A stretch of DNA of 64,000 nt, from positions 434,001 through 498,000 of the forward strand of contig CP137866.1 of the NCBI GenBank assembly GCA_034406715.1, given 5' to 3'. Under the pieces are notes generated by a model. The model was not told the origin of the DNA. It did not search any database and saw nothing but the letters and a program-made list of their open reading frames with translations. Source of the stretch: Rhodotorula mucilaginosa (taxonomy: Eukaryota; Basidiomycota; Microbotryomycetes; Sporidiobolales; Sporidiobolaceae). Every line of letters begins with the position of its first letter. Positions within the stretch are counted from its first letter, which is position 1. Positions 33,333 through 45,827 of the stretch are shown piece by piece. The position numbers and the translations under genes are program-made.

Positions 33333-33761
33333 GGGTCCGAATTCGCGCGCGTCAAGCAAGATCAAGATAAGGAACACCTCCGAGGCCGTCTCGTCTCCCT
33401 CGAACCAACCTCCTCTCTCAGATCACAGCCGTGCCCCTCCCGTTCCTTTATTATACCACACTCACGGACATACACCGGTGTTCTCTCTCGAGGGGCCGTT
33501 TTCTCTCTCTCGCTCTCTAAACTTCGTAGCTGCGCTGCGTTACCCCCCCTACGTCTAGGTACACGCGCTCTTGTCTCGACTCACGTTGCTGTAATTACAC
33601 CTACTAGCTGTCCGAATGCTGCGCTCCATGGGCCCTCATGTCGAGGATGGCGTGTGACGCGCCGCGGCGCGATCAACCTTGGGCGGCCCGTATCTCTCCG
33701 CCGCCCGACATCACTGCGTCGCCTCTAGATTGGCGAGAGCAAACGCTTCTAAGTGGGCACG
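33333..33761. promoter_or_regulatory. Tandem intergenic region, syntaxin to UGGT-like gene
   Basis: 429 bp containing the syntaxin 3' UTR and the next promoter. A CT-rich tract lies at 33480-33520 and an AT-rich patch near 33590-33605. No other feature is seen. Confidence 0.35.
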
Positions 33762-36700
33762 ATGCGAATCTCTACGCTCTGGAGTGGCTTGGCGGCGCTC
33801 CTGCTGGCTGCGCTCGCTGCAGCTGCAGACTCGCCTTCTGCTTCTTCCGAAGTGATCGTGACGGTTGCTGCGCCGCGGGCTGTCGACCCTGTCACGCGAT
33901 TCCTGTGCGTACACTCGTGGGAGCATGAGATGCACGTGCCTCTTCTACCATAGCTGACCCAGCCTGTGAACGGACGTATGCAGCGAGACGGTTCACCTGC
34001 TGAAACCGTCCATCTTCTACGATTTCGTCCACCACTTGACCGAGTACAAGATCCGGCCAAAGTTGACCTTCAGCAACCCCATTTTCTCCCCCGGACCGCG
34101 CGGCGAAGGCGGACGCAGCGAACCGTCGCGGTATGCGGACCACAACCCGATCTTCACCCGGCACTGCCCTGCCAACGACACCAACTCGGTCCTAGAACTC
34201 AGCCTGTGGCGCTCGATGCTGTTCCGCGAGACGGGCATGTGGCCCTCTCTGCGGTTAGCGGTCGCCGGGAACCTCGCCCAGGACCAGGTCGAGGAGATGT
34301 ACGCTTTCCACGACCAGCGCGAGGCAGAAGTCGACAAGCCGGAGAACACGGTCACCAACTGCACCACCTGGATCGACGTCGGTAGCACCAAGGTCTGCGA
34401 CATGAAGCAGTTCTGGACCACGATCGGAAACGTGCAGTCGCTGCAGGGCGACGTTATCGAGATCCCGGGGTACGTTTTCCCCTCCGTTCTTGCTCACTCA
34501 CGCGCACAGCCGCACTCATGCTGAAGCTCCCGCTCCCGACATCAGCGTTCAGCCCAAAGTCGAAGCTTTCGATCGCCTCCTCCCGGCTGTCCGAAACGAC
34601 TCGCTCCCCCTTGTCGTCCTGTATGCCGCGCCGACCGACGAAGCCTTTCCGAAACTCTTTGAACGTCTCTACGCTCTCGCCAGCGGCACAGCACCGCGCT
34701 TACAGTTGGCTGTCAGGTGGCGGCCGGACCCGGAGAATCTGATTGAGGGGTACAGATCTTCCTTCCAAGCCGAAGCGACGATCAAGGAGGGGCTGGAAGT
34801 TCCAGAAACCCAGGACGCAAAAGGTCCGACGGGTTCCCGATACCGAGTCAGCTGGAGTTCTCTCGACTCTGACACGTGCTTTCATGTCGAACAGTCTTCT
34901 CCGACCGCGCCATCGCATTCGTCCGCGGGGCCAAGGACAAATTCGCTGCGTTGGCGCAAGTGGCAACCCAGCTCCCGACCGTGGCCGAACAGATTCTCAA
35001 GACTCCGGTCCGCCGCTCGCTTCCGACTACGACGACTCTGACGGAAAAGTTCCTCGTGAACGGTCGCGCCATCGCTCCGGAAGATTTGACGTACCGCGGC
35101 CTCCTCGACATCTTCAGCCACGATCTGCGCAACCTGATGGGCGCGCAGGCGGCGACTCACGGGTTCTGGCCGAATGCCGCGAAGCAAGTCATCTTCCGAG
35201 CCAACACGACCCTCGAGTCGCCTCGGAAATCGGCGACCAGTCTCGCCGTCCCAACTGTCGACCGTCCTCTTCGCTTCGTCTTCCCGTCCGAAGCCTTCAA
35301 AGACACCGGGTACAACTTTACTCGCACCTCGTTCATCGAAGGAGCTACCCAAGAGACCGACGCGTCTGACGAGGAAGGCGACCCGCCTGCACTCGCCACC
35401 TTCTGGGTCGTCGCCGACCTCGACTCGGCATCCGGACGCAAGCTCGTCAAGAACGCACTTCGCTTCGCTGTGCGTTGATCTTCGGGTATGAAGAACGGTG
35501 TAAACATGCATACTGAGGACTCCTGTTCTCGCTCACAGGACCAGACGACTCAAGTTCGCTTCTCGTTCGTCCACAACCCGTCGGAATCGTCGCCGGCCCC
35601 GCACAAGTTCTCGCTCTCGCGGATCATCCCCGAACTGATCGCCAACAACATGTCAATCGCCGAGGTCTTCCCTTCCGAGCTCATCGCCTTCCTCGAGTAT
35701 GACGCGACGCCCGAGAAGCCTCCCAGGCGGGCTCTGGACGACATCTGGACGAGTGAGAGTCCGTTGACGCCGTACATCACCGAGGGAGCGACGAACGAGG
35801 CCCTCGCGCAAGAGTATTGGTCTCTCGCGACTCCCTTTGCTCAGAACATTGGACTGCAACCCGGCGAGGCTGCGGTCGTCTTGAACGGCCGGGTGCGTCT
35901 TCTACCACTCATTTCGCTCGGATAGGTTCCCGAGTCTGACCGAAACCCCGTTGACCTGCAGGTCATCGAGCTGAAGGGCAGCGAGTTCGCACCGGGCAGC
36001 TTCTCGGCCCTGCATCAGTACGAGATGAAGCGTCGTATCAAGCCTGTTGTGGACGTCGCGAACCAGAACCTGCCCTACAAGGTCAAGGATGACCGGTATG
36101 TCGGTGTCTACTATATTTGAGCGTGCTGTTGGCTGACGGGAATCGTTCACGATCTCCAGCAAAGCCAAGGCAGACCTGTACGCTTGGTCGACTGCCATCG
36201 TCTCGGCTTCGGTCGGCGAGCGCCGATGGCCTACGCCTGAACAAGTCAAGGGTCTTGCGTACGAACACGTCCACTTGTACTCTTGCCGCTATGTCTCTCT
36301 GACGACTCCTTCTATCGCAACCGGTGCAGTACCTTCACCCACGGCAACTCGACCAACAGCCTTTTCGACGTCGTCGCGATCGTGAACCCGGTCAGCCCGT
36401 TCGCGCGCCAAGTCGCGCCTGTCCTTGAGAGTCTCAAGGCGCACCAGTTTGTGCACCAGCGTGTCTATCTCATCCCGGCCGTCGAACCCAAGCTCGAGCT
36501 CGCCAAGCTCACTGCGCGGTCGTTCCCGCTCGAGATCAACATTGACGAGGACCAGAGCGAGCGACCGCCCTCGGCGATCTTCCGCGGATTGCCCGAGGGT
36601 GCAGTGCTGGATGTCAAGGCCTTCACGCTCGAAGGTGAAGAGATTCCGGGACCGGGTGGCCTCGGCGGAGAATCGGTGCGCGTTCCTGGGAAGGTGCGCT

Positions 36701-36762
36701 TCGGGGTTGTCGGGTCGGGTGAGATCCCAGAAGGTCATGAGCATGTCAGGGACGAGTTGTAG
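33762..36762 (+). CDS. UGGT/Kre5-family ER protein without glucosyltransferase domain
   Basis: The start 'MRISTLWSGLAALLLAALAA' is a signal peptide. The body matches the thioredoxin-like repeats of UDP-glucose:glycoprotein glucosyltransferase: 'NCTTWIDVGSTKVCDMKQFW' with its Cys pair, 'LPLVVLYAAPTDEAFPKLFE', then 'ATFWVVADLDSASGRKLVKN', 'VRFSFVHNPSES', 'GLQPGEAAVVLNGRVIEL' and, near the end, 'NSLFDVVAIVNPVSPFARQV', 'RSFPLEINIDEDQSE', 'PPSAIFRGLPEGAVLDVKAF'. In the family about 450-500 residues follow (beta-sandwich, then the GT24 catalytic domain). Here a stop comes about 50 codons later, after 'GHEHVRDEL', an ER-retrieval-like end. I estimate 800-850 residues, against about 1,350-1,550. Several N-glycosylation sequons support a luminal protein. 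About nine exons. Confidence 0.85.
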
Positions 36763-36865
36763 ATTACATGAGCTCTCACCGAACTCGTCGAGATTGTCAG
36801 AAGGTAGAGCATTTATCCGTTTCCCATTTCCTGTCTCTTCTCCTGCTGCCTACGTCTCTTTGTCC

Positions 36866-38426
36866 ATGTCTTCCTCTTCTCGCGCTTCGATGGCTCCGAG
36901 TGACCGCTTCGTGTACAGCTCCAAGCGTGCAAAGCTCGATATGCAGCGCTCGACCACTTCGAGCTCTGACGTCGAGGAGGAGCTGGTCCACTCGACGTCG
37001 TTTGCCAGTCTGCCGGCGGATCTCCTCGCTCGCATCGCAGCCTGGGTTCGTGTAGGCGACGGTAAGTGCCTTCATGAATGCCAGGCTGTTGCCTACGCTG
37101 CGCGTTCAGCGCCCGGCGAGCGAGCGGAGCGTGTTCTTATCCTTGACGCGTCTCGCTGTTTCGCAGGCACTGCAGCCGTCCTCGCGCTCGGAACGACGTG
37201 CAAGAGGTTGCGCTCAGCTTGTGAGCCGTTCATTTTCGACAAGTTGACACTCGAGACCGCCCAAGCGACCGTTCAAGCCGTGGAAGAGCTCGGCGGTCTC
37301 TCGACTACCAAAAAGTCTCCCACCTCGCCTGGATCGAGGATTGGCCCGCTCAAGCACCTCAAAGAGCTCTCCATCAAGTCAGTCCAGGTTCAGAAAAAGA
37401 CCACAGGCCCGATGAAAGACTGACCGCGAGTGGCGACCTCCGATTTGCAGGCTCGAGACAGTCTTTCCGCTTTCGCCGACGCGACCTCGCTTGTTCGCCT
37501 CGCTGAGCGCTCTCATTGCACCCCAGCTCACTAGTCTCGAAGTCCACCTTGGTCCTGAGCACACTGTCCAGCCGTTTGCCTCGATTTGTCCGAGCGAGGC
37601 GGCTCGCAAGGCCCTCTCGACGCTGCCAAATCTCGCGCGCCTCCAGCTCGGAAACGTCAGTGTTTGGCTACACGAGCTGGTGGAGATGATGCGCGGGTGG
37701 GAGAACCTCAAGGCGCTCCATATCGACTTGATCCGCGGCGACTGCACTCGAACGAGCGCGGTGCTCAAGATCGCGCTCAAGTGCCGCCTTCGCAGCCTCC
37801 GCATCAAGACGAGCTCGATGACGGACGAGATGACAGCCTGGTTACTCGAGGGACATAGTGAACTGGAGGAGCTGGCACTGCCAGTACAAGGCTTCGACGA
37901 CAGGATGCTCGCGTCCCTTGAGAAGGTCATGGCTTCGCTCAAGACGCTCGACTTGCGCGACATGTGGGCGGACCACAAGCGTACCGCCACCCCTCGCAAA
38001 GCAGATCTCGGCAAATCGAAGGACGCAGCCAGCGCGGACGACGAGAGCTTCACGATCGCAGACAAGGAGATCGAGTTGCCGCCGATCTTTCGCGTGCTCA
38101 AAGCAACCTCCTGCCCGGACGCTTTGCACCTCAACCCGACGATCCTGCCGAACGGCATGTGCACGCCTGAAGGGATCTCGGCAATCGCCGCCTCGATGCT
38201 CGAGGTCGAGACGCTCGCGTTCGATGCCTTTCCACCGTCGTCCTCGGTCTATCCCGCCTTTGCCGCTGCCATTCGCGACGACGAGCTGCCGTTTCTCAAG
38301 CACGTCGAGATTGCCAGCCAAAGCGGAACAGGCAAGACCAAAGCGTCAACGCAGGGTAAAGGGTTGAAAGAGCTCCAGTCGGCGTGCAAAGCTCGCAACA
38401 TCGCCTGGACGCTTGCATCGGAGTGA
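36866..38426 (+). CDS. F-box protein
   Basis: An F-box-like N-terminal segment 'FASLPADLLARIAAWV' continues after an intron (GTAAGT about 37062 to CAG about 37166) as 'TAAVLALGTTCKRLRSACEP' and 'FIFDKLTLETA'. The rest has irregular leucine-rich repeats ('LKHLKELSIKS', 'LPNLARLQLGNVSVWLHEL', 'WENLKALHIDLIRGDCTRTS', 'LRSLRIKTSSMTDEMTAWL'). It is probably a substrate receptor of an SCF ubiquitin ligase; the target is unknown. The ATG at 36866 ('MSSSSRASMAPSDRF') is the first one in frame after the upstream gene's stop (36762), only 103 bp away on the same strand. Three exons; the second intron is at about 37379-37450. It ends 'ARNIAWTLASE'. Confidence 0.82.
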
Positions 38427-38581
38427 AAGTCAGCTCGTCGAGTCCACTTCCCGCTTGTTTCGAAGTCGTTATTCAGTTCGTGAAATACAAATGATCAACA
38501 ACAAGAGAATGTACGACAAGAGAGAAGGAGAGAGACAGGCGAGCAAGAGGAGAGGATCGCGACGAGACCGTACGGGCGCGT

Positions 38582-40548
38582 TCAGAGTTCCGGATCCAGT
38601 GCGTTCAGCTCGTTGATCGAATCGAGCGCCTTGTTGAGCCGGATGGAGTACAGAGCTGCGCAAAGTGACGTCAGAGAAAGCACGTAGACCTTTTGGCCGC
38701 GACTTGGTCCGGAACGCACTGATCTGCTCCTTGATCCGCTTGAACGCCTTCTCGCCCTTGTCCAGTTCGGTGTTGAGCGATGTGTACATGTCTCGGATCT
38801 TGAAAACGGCCAAATATCGTCAGCCGCGCGGAACAACCCAGAGTGAGAGGGTGGGGACAGGACAAGACGCACATGCTGCTCGACCGCCTGGGCCTCGAGG
38901 TTCTTCTTGAAAGCCTCGTCGTCGAGGTGACGCTTCTCCTCGATGCTCGCGGCGTGCTGCAACTCGAGGTCGCGCTTCCTGCCTTTCGCGGCTTCGCGCT
39001 TGCGCTCCATCTTGTCCTTCATCCGGGTCAACTCTTCGCGCCCGTTGTGGATCCGTCGCTCGAGAAGCTGTTTCGCGCGGCACACACACACACACACACA
39101 CACCATCAGCACGCCATATCGGTAGAGGCACAAGCTCCTCAAGTCCGAATAGGTCTGCACTCACCTCGATCCGATCACGCAGGTCGGACTGCTCGGCTTC
39201 GAGGTTCCGGAGGTGGTCTTCGTGCTCGCCGAGACGAGATTCCGCGTCTCGCAGTTTTTCGACGTCGACCGACCAGTCGTCGAGGATGCGAATGCACGTC
39301 GTCAATTCCTGCGCGTGCGGTCAAGGATAAGAAGTCAGTTAGTGATCTCGGAACAAAGAGAAAAAAGAGGAGAGCAGCGACGGCTTTACCTGGCAGTACT
39401 GCGTCAGGGCGTTGATCTTTGACTGCGTTTGTCGCTCCTTCGCCTCGGTGTCTTGGAACATCTCCTTGTCGCGGTTGAGCTGGCGCTGCATGTCCTCGAT
39501 CTTGCTCTGCAACTTTTCCGGACTGCTGACGATCTGGCCGCGCAACTCCATCAGGACGCCTTCGAGGTTCTTGTTCTCTTGCGTCAGTTCGGTGAGCCGC
39601 CGTCGGAGTTCTTCGTTGTCCATCTTCATCGCCTTTGTCGTCTTGCGGAGGTCGTCCATCTCGTGGCCCATCGTCTTGAGCGACGTGTGGAGGCGGACCT
39701 CGTCGGGTCGGAACTCTGCCATCTTGGCCGCGTTCTGCACCCGAACCTCCCTGAGGTCGGGATACCGTTAGTCATGATCACGACTCAGGGAGGCCGTAGC
39801 ACGCGACAGCTGAACGGACAGCAACGTACTTTTCCTCCTCGATCTTTTCTCGTAGTTTCTGATTCTCTTCGATCAGCGCGACTTCCTCTTTGGCGAGCTC
39901 GTTCATCTCATCTTCGAGAGGGCGCAGCACGCGTTCGCCTTGTTCCTCGGCGAAGAAGAAGAAGTTGATGACTGCCGACAGGATGTAGCGGAGGCGGTCG
40001 GGTCGCGGGAAAGTCAAGTCGCGGACGGTGAAGTCGTGCACACCGGCAGGGATCAGGAGTTGATTTCTGTGTCGTACAAAGCCAGGGCGCAGGCCGGAAA
40101 CAAGGGAGGACGAGGGTCGACCACGGTCAGCCAACATTGTCTGGACGAGCGGAGTGACGGGGGGGTCGCGCCCGCTTACAGGGCGATAGTGAAGACACCG
40201 AGGTACATAGCTTCCCGGTAGATTTCCTGCACGCATAGCCGCGGTGTCAGTCAGTGTCGCGAGAATTGGACGCGTCTCGTCGTGTCGTTCAACTGAAAAA
40301 CTGACCGGGTGCTCGACCTGGTCCAGCTGTGCCTCGGCCGCGCGCTTGACGTCTTCAGCTTGCAAGCCGAGCAAGCGGTTCATCCACCATTCGTACACGA
40401 CTTGGATCCGCGCGGGCTGAGGGTGCGTCAGGTCGTCCGGCTGGAGCGGGCACCCGATCGAGGCAGCGTCGCTCAGCAGCACCGGCGGGTCTAGAACAGG
40501 GAACGTCACAGTCTGCGTAGCCTGCTGGGCAGCAGGTGCAGGCGCCAT
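38582..40548 (-). CDS. NUF2: Kinetochore protein Nuf2 (NDC80 complex)
   Basis: Nuf2 pairs with Ndc80 and links kinetochores to microtubules. The N-terminal calponin-homology part shows 'TFPVLDPPVLLSDAASIGCP', 'IQVVYEWWMNRLLGLQAEDV', 'VHDFTVRDLTFPRPDRLRYI' and 'LSAVINFFFFAEEQ', the Nuf2 signature. The rest is coiled coil ('DEMNELAKEEVALIEENQKL', 'ELRRRLTELTQENKNLEGVL', 'DKGEKAFKRIKEQISAFRTK'), ending 'ALDSINELNALDPEL'. The ATG at 40548 ('MAPAPAAQQATQTV') is used; the frame above opens with GTG. About eight exons. One intron carries a CA/TG repeat (39081-39103). It converges on the F-box gene with a 155-bp gap. Confidence 0.93.
39081..39103. repeat. (CA)n microsatellite inside a NUF2 intron
   Basis: About eleven CA units (TG on the transcribed strand), lying in the intron whose acceptor (read on the minus strand as GAAACAG) precedes 'LLERRIHNG'. 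The repeat stands about 13 bases upstream of that acceptor, where a pyrimidine tract is usual. Confidence 0.95.
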
Positions 40549-40727
40549 CGCGACCACCGAGCAGAGAGAGGCAAAATGTCAAAGGTCAACAGCAACGTCT
40601 TGGCTTCCTCGAAGTGAATAGTACTGCAATCTCTTTCCAAAACGCAGACTCTGGATCCGATCGAGTTGTTACAAGCTACAAAACATACAGAGCGAAGAAA
40701 AGGGAGACCAAACACTGACAAAGAACC

Positions 40728-43700
40728 CTATGCCGAAGTCATCTCGACGTCGGCGCCCCCTTCGGCAGCGACCGGCTCCTTCTCGGGCACTTCAGCAGTG
40801 GCCGACGCCGCAGGCTTTGCTTCCGAGGCGCCCGCGGCGTCGGGAGCTGCACTCGCTTCGGCGGCCTTGGCCGTCTCGTCGACCTTGGGGACGGGAGCCG
40901 GTGTGCTGCCTTCCTCCGCGACAGCCTCTTTCGCCGACGCCTCCTTAGCCGGCATTCCCTCCGCCGGCTGGGTCTCGAGCTCCTTGCGACGCTTCTCGAG
41001 CCACCGACTGACCCGCAAAGCCTTCTTGGCCTGGATCTCGCGCACGTCCGCCTCGGAACGCAGCGCCCGATTCTTGCGGATCAAGACGTCCTCCGACTCG
41101 GCGCAAAAGAAGAGCTTGTACGTCCGCAGGCAGATCTTGCTCTGCAAGCCCGAGACGATCCGCAATCCTTTGGGAATCGCAGGTCGAACGTCGGCGGCAG
41201 CGGCGGCCGTCGGCGGGGGCGGGATGCCCAGTTGGCGGAGGTTGCGCGCGAGGTACGGGACCCGGGGCTCGACGGTGAGTCCCGGCGTGCGAGGGAGGCG
41301 GACGTACGCAGCGACGTATTCGGCCCACTCGCGCTCGGCGGCACCGAGATCCTCCGGCGCGACAATGTCCTTGCCAACGAGCTGGAACCGCATAAAGCCG
41401 AGCAGGGCGTCCTGGACGGCGGGGTCGGACGCGTCCGCCGGGGCGAACTCGACACGGTAGAGGTTCTCCTCCGAGCCGATGATCGCCTCGGCCTGAGTTC
41501 GGTAGGCGATCTGCTGCGTGTGGGTCGAGCGGTCGGGGTGCGACCGGTCCTCCCGCAAAAGCCCGACAAGCTCGCGCGTCTTGGCGTCGCTGACCGCAGT
41601 GAGCGACTAAAAGAAGAGATGCATGTCAGTTTGGACGGTAACCGAATACTCAGTCAAGAGAACTGACCAGCTTCAAGATGGAGGTGAGCGTCCGGTCGAC
41701 CGTGAAGAGCAGGTACCCGTTCGTAGCCATGACCCTCCTCAACGCCTCTTCAAACGCGAGCTGGTCGATCGCGCCTTCAAACATCTTCTCGCACAGAGCG
41801 AGGGCACGGCGGTAGTAGAAGTCGGGAGATTCGGGCCAGCCGACTCCCTTGGCCGGCGCGTACGACAGGGCGGGCGAAAGGGAAGGGACGTGCGTCGGCG
41901 TGATCGGCTGCGGCTCGGGCGGGACGGCCAAGACAGTCGCAGCGTGGCGGAGCTGAGTCAGGCGCTGTTGGAGCACCTGTTTGAGGAGGGCGCGGGTGCG
42001 CAGAAAACAAGGTCAGCTCGAGGACTAGCGACTGGACGGGAAGACAGATCAAGTCAAGACGAACCTGGAAGAGGCGAAGCATGCAGTACAAGGTCGAGTT
42101 GGCAAAGAGGTTGTACGCCTTGCGGCGATCGGTCCGGGCGCGCGGCTTCGACTCGACGGGGACAATCACCTCGGGCAAGTCACCGCCGTCGCCCATCGCC
42201 TCCGGCTCGTCTACCTTGCCTCCCGCACCAGCGGCAGCGTCGAGCGGCGTACCCTCTCGACTCTCGACCGCTGCTGCGGATCCTCCCTCTTCCGGCGCGG
42301 GGGTGTCTTCCGCCCCCGTCGCGCCATTCTGCGCATCAGCCATCGAGCTGTCCGCATCGGTTCCCGAACCCGCTGCGCCGCCCATCGGCGAACCAGCCCG
42401 CGAAGCCGGCGTCGAACTGACACTCGCACCGATCCCAGTCGTTGCTGCCGGTCCCGCCGCGGTGCGTTTCCGTCCGCGCACCGGTCCGGCCGGAGCGCCG
42501 TCCTGAGCGACCGTCTTCCGGAGCGCCTTTTTGCGGAGGTCGCCCCCCTTCTTGCCCTTGCGAGGACCACCGAGAGGCGCTCCCGAGTTGCTCACGTTGG
42601 CAGTGGCGTTCAGAGCCGCCTCGAGCGCGTCTTCGAACGCGGGCGTGCCGGCGTGGGTGCCCGCTTCGGAGGAAGCACCCCCTTCGGCAACCGAACCCGT
42701 CTCGTCCTCCTCCGAGACCAAGACATTGACTTCGCGGACGAGCTCGTCGGCCGGGATCGCAAACACGAGGGCGAGGAACTCTTGCAGGAACGCGTCGACC
42801 TTGGGCTTGTCGGCGAACGAGACGATGTAGGTCCGGTCGAGGAACGAGAGGATCAGCCGCGTCGCGTCAAAGACGGCTTGCCGGTCCGTGATCGGGTACG
42901 AGAGCTGGTACCCGCGCGGTTTCGGGTGGTCGGGCGAGCCGTACGCGCGCTGGTTCTGCTCGCGGCGGAGCGACTCGATCTCGGAAACGAGCGCCTTGGT
43001 GTTGAGGAAGCGCTTGTCATTGGCCTTGATCGCAAAGGCTTGGTTGTCGAGAGCCTTGAGGAAGTTCTTGGCGTCCTGTTTTTCGGTGCCAGCGTCAGTA
43101 CGGTTATCGACGGCGAACGGGAAAGGAAAGAGGAAAAGACTGACCGACTCGCGCCAGACGCGGTTCCACTCGCGGTACGCGCGCTTCCACTCCTCGTCCT
43201 TTTGCTTCAACCGCGCGAGCACGATCGGGACGGCGACGCACGGGTTCTCGTGCAACGCCTGGATGACTTCGAGCCCTTGCTCCTTGCCGTACACCTTCTT
43301 GATCACGCGCTGGTAGATGCTCTTGCTCTGGTTCCCGAGCCCCGGTTTGAGGCGGAACGAAGCGCGCTCGTCCGCTTCCATGAGGGCGATCCGGGTCGCG
43401 ATCGGTTCGAGCAACGCGACCGTGCGCAGGTTCGCCTCGATGTAGTAGTCGTATTCGTGCCGTTCCTCCTCGGTCCGGTGCAGCGCAGCCTCGTACGGGT
43501 TCTTGTACTTGTCGACAAAGCCCTCGTCCGATTGCCACGACGGTTGCGAGACTTTTCGTAAATGCGCGAGTCAGTCAGACCGAAGGACATCCTCTGAGAA
43601 ATGATGCGGGCACAGGGAAGGATGCACTCACCCCACTCGTCGTTGAGTACCTCCCAGCAGAGGGCGTCGCGGCCCGAGCAGTTCAAGCTAATCTCGCTCG

Positions 43701-45827
43701 GCGGCAAGCGGCGGTAACTCGGTCCATAAGTCTCCCACCACTTGCCGGCGTCGCCATGACTCTTCCTCCACCTCGGGCCATCCTCGCGCGGCACGTTCTC
43801 GACGACGCGGTGCCCGAGCGCGTCCAACTCGACGCGGTGACCGGGATCGCCCAACACGCCGTCGACGTACGGTTCGGCGTGCACCCACCCGACAATGTCT
43901 TTGAACTCGGTCCAGAGCGCTTCGTCCTGGTGGAGGAACAACCACGCGCGGGCGACGAGGGCCGTCAAGTCGATCAACTGCTGCGTGTACAGGTTGACGA
44001 GTTTGAGAAACTCGTGGTACGTCTCTTGGTCCTTGCAGTGCACTTTGACGCGGTTGAAAAAGGCCAAGTCGGGTTGAGACGGGACCGGTTTCGGCGGCAA
44101 GAGGGGTTCGGGTGCCGGGGCCGGCGCGGGAGGCTCGTACGCGTAGACGGGAGCCGGTCCTCCGGGCATGCCGTACTGCGCCGCCGCCATCTGCTGCTGC
44201 TGTTGGTGGGCCGAAACGGAGGGAGGAGGAGCACCGCCGTAGTAGTACGCGGCGGCAGCTGCCGCCGCTTGCTGATGCGGGTCGCCGACGACCGAAGGCG
44301 AGTCCGAGTGGTACATCGCGTGCGGGTCGGCGGGACTCGCGCCCTTGGTCGGCGCCCGACCACCGTCGTTCGTCTTCCGTTTCCCTTTGCCCTTGCCGCC
44401 TTGACCGGGGGGAGCGACTCCAGAGGGAGGAGTGTCCTTGCCCGAGGCGGTCTTGGCGCGCTTGGAAGCGGGCGCTTGGGGCGCTGCTGACGCGGTTGCC
44501 GACGAAGTGGGAGCCGAACGCTTGCCACCGGCGGCGGCGTTGTTGTTGTTGGCTCCGCCGAGTGCTGCCGCCTGTCCTCGACCCTGAGCGAGGGGAGGAG
44601 CAGCCGCCTGCGAGGCGGCGACGGCGGCTTGACCTTCGGCGGACGTGTCGGGCAAGAACTGCTTGAACTCGTCGAGCAGGTCCGGAGCCGAGTGGAACAG
44701 GGTCGTCACTTGCGCGTACACCTATGAGTCATGAAGAGCAAGTGTCAGTCAGTTTCTCTCCGCTCTCTCCTAGACAGGCACATGTCCGCCTCACATCCTG
44801 GATTGCCCTCCCTTCCTTCTGATACGTCTGCAAGATCTCGAGGAACGCCTTGTACGTTTCCGGTTCGCGGACGAAGCGGTTCTTGATCTTGTTGACATAG
44901 TTGATGGCGTGGTTGAACTCCATCGGCGGGCGGGCCGCTTGCGCTTGCGCTTGTGCCTGCGCTTGTTGCTGCTGCTGTTGACTTGTCTGACCCGCCTCCG
45001 GAGCGGGAGTGGTAGCGGGCTGCTGCTGCTGGTGGTGCTGGTGAGCGCCGCCCATCGGGTTGGACAAGACGGACGCAGCGCCCGGGGTCGTCGCCATCGG
45101 GGTGCCGCCCGACCCGCCTGCTCCGCTTCCCGCCGCCTGGGCTTGCATCGCCGCGACTCCTGCAGGCGGTGCTGGCAAGTTGGAGATGTGCATTGAAGAA
45201 GCTGCCGACGACGAGGGCGGCGCCGAAGTCGTGGTAGCACCCGCCGCTGCCGGTTCCTGCTTGACTCCGGCGGCGCCGCGAGCTGCTTCATCGGCAGCGT
45301 TTGCAGACAACGGTGCCGACGCCGTTGCGGGAGTTGGTGTCGCAGTCGCCGCTCCAGCCGAGGCGGTGCCCGTCGTCGTCGCCGCCGCCGCCGCCGCTGC
45401 ATCCGAGCCCGAGAGTTGGGTGCGGGTGGTCATTCCCATCGGGGTGGTGACGGTGATGGTGGTTCCGCCTCCCGACCCGTCTGCGCCTGTGCCGGGTTCG
45501 TTCGAGACGGAGCATTCGATGCGGTAACCGGGCGGGAGGAAGGTGTTGAACCCTTGGATGAGGGAAGGGTGACCTCGGAACAAGGTCGAGACGCGGTCGA
45601 TGACGCCTGGAGTGTCGATCCCCTGCGATTTAAAGTCCTTCATGATCCTGTGGGGTCCACATCGGTCAGCGTGGTCAGACCGAGGGGCGAGGAGGGAGGG
45701 AGGGGAGCGAAGGGACTTGCGTGAGGAAGCGATCGTAGACCTGAGTCTGGTCTGCAAAGGTGAACTTGACCCTGTCCAAGTAGGACAGGGCGTCCCTGAC
45801 GTTGAGGGACGTCTTGTGTGCGTCCAT
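40728..45827 (-). CDS. SIN3: Sin3 transcriptional corepressor
   Basis: Sin3 is the scaffold of the Rpd3-type histone deacetylase complex. The start '[20 protein letters not shown]' at 45827 has an in-frame stop just upstream (45837-45839). PAH1 continues '[20 protein letters not shown]' and '[20 protein letters not shown]'. PAH2 is '[20 protein letters not shown]' to '[14 protein letters not shown]'. PAH3 is '[20 protein letters not shown]'. The HDAC-interaction domain is '[20 protein letters not shown]' to '[20 protein letters not shown]'. The conserved C-terminal region includes '[20 protein letters not shown]' and '[14 protein letters not shown]'. Linkers are rich in Ala, Gln, Thr and Pro. 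PAH1 begins almost at the first residue, so the usual N-terminal extension is missing or very short. About seven exons; the end is 'GADVEMTSA'. Confidence 0.95.

Noticed and set aside
42653-43561. 302-codon plus-strand frame inside SIN3
   Set aside because: It is antisense to the Sin3 HDAC-interaction region and its composition mirrors the real frame.
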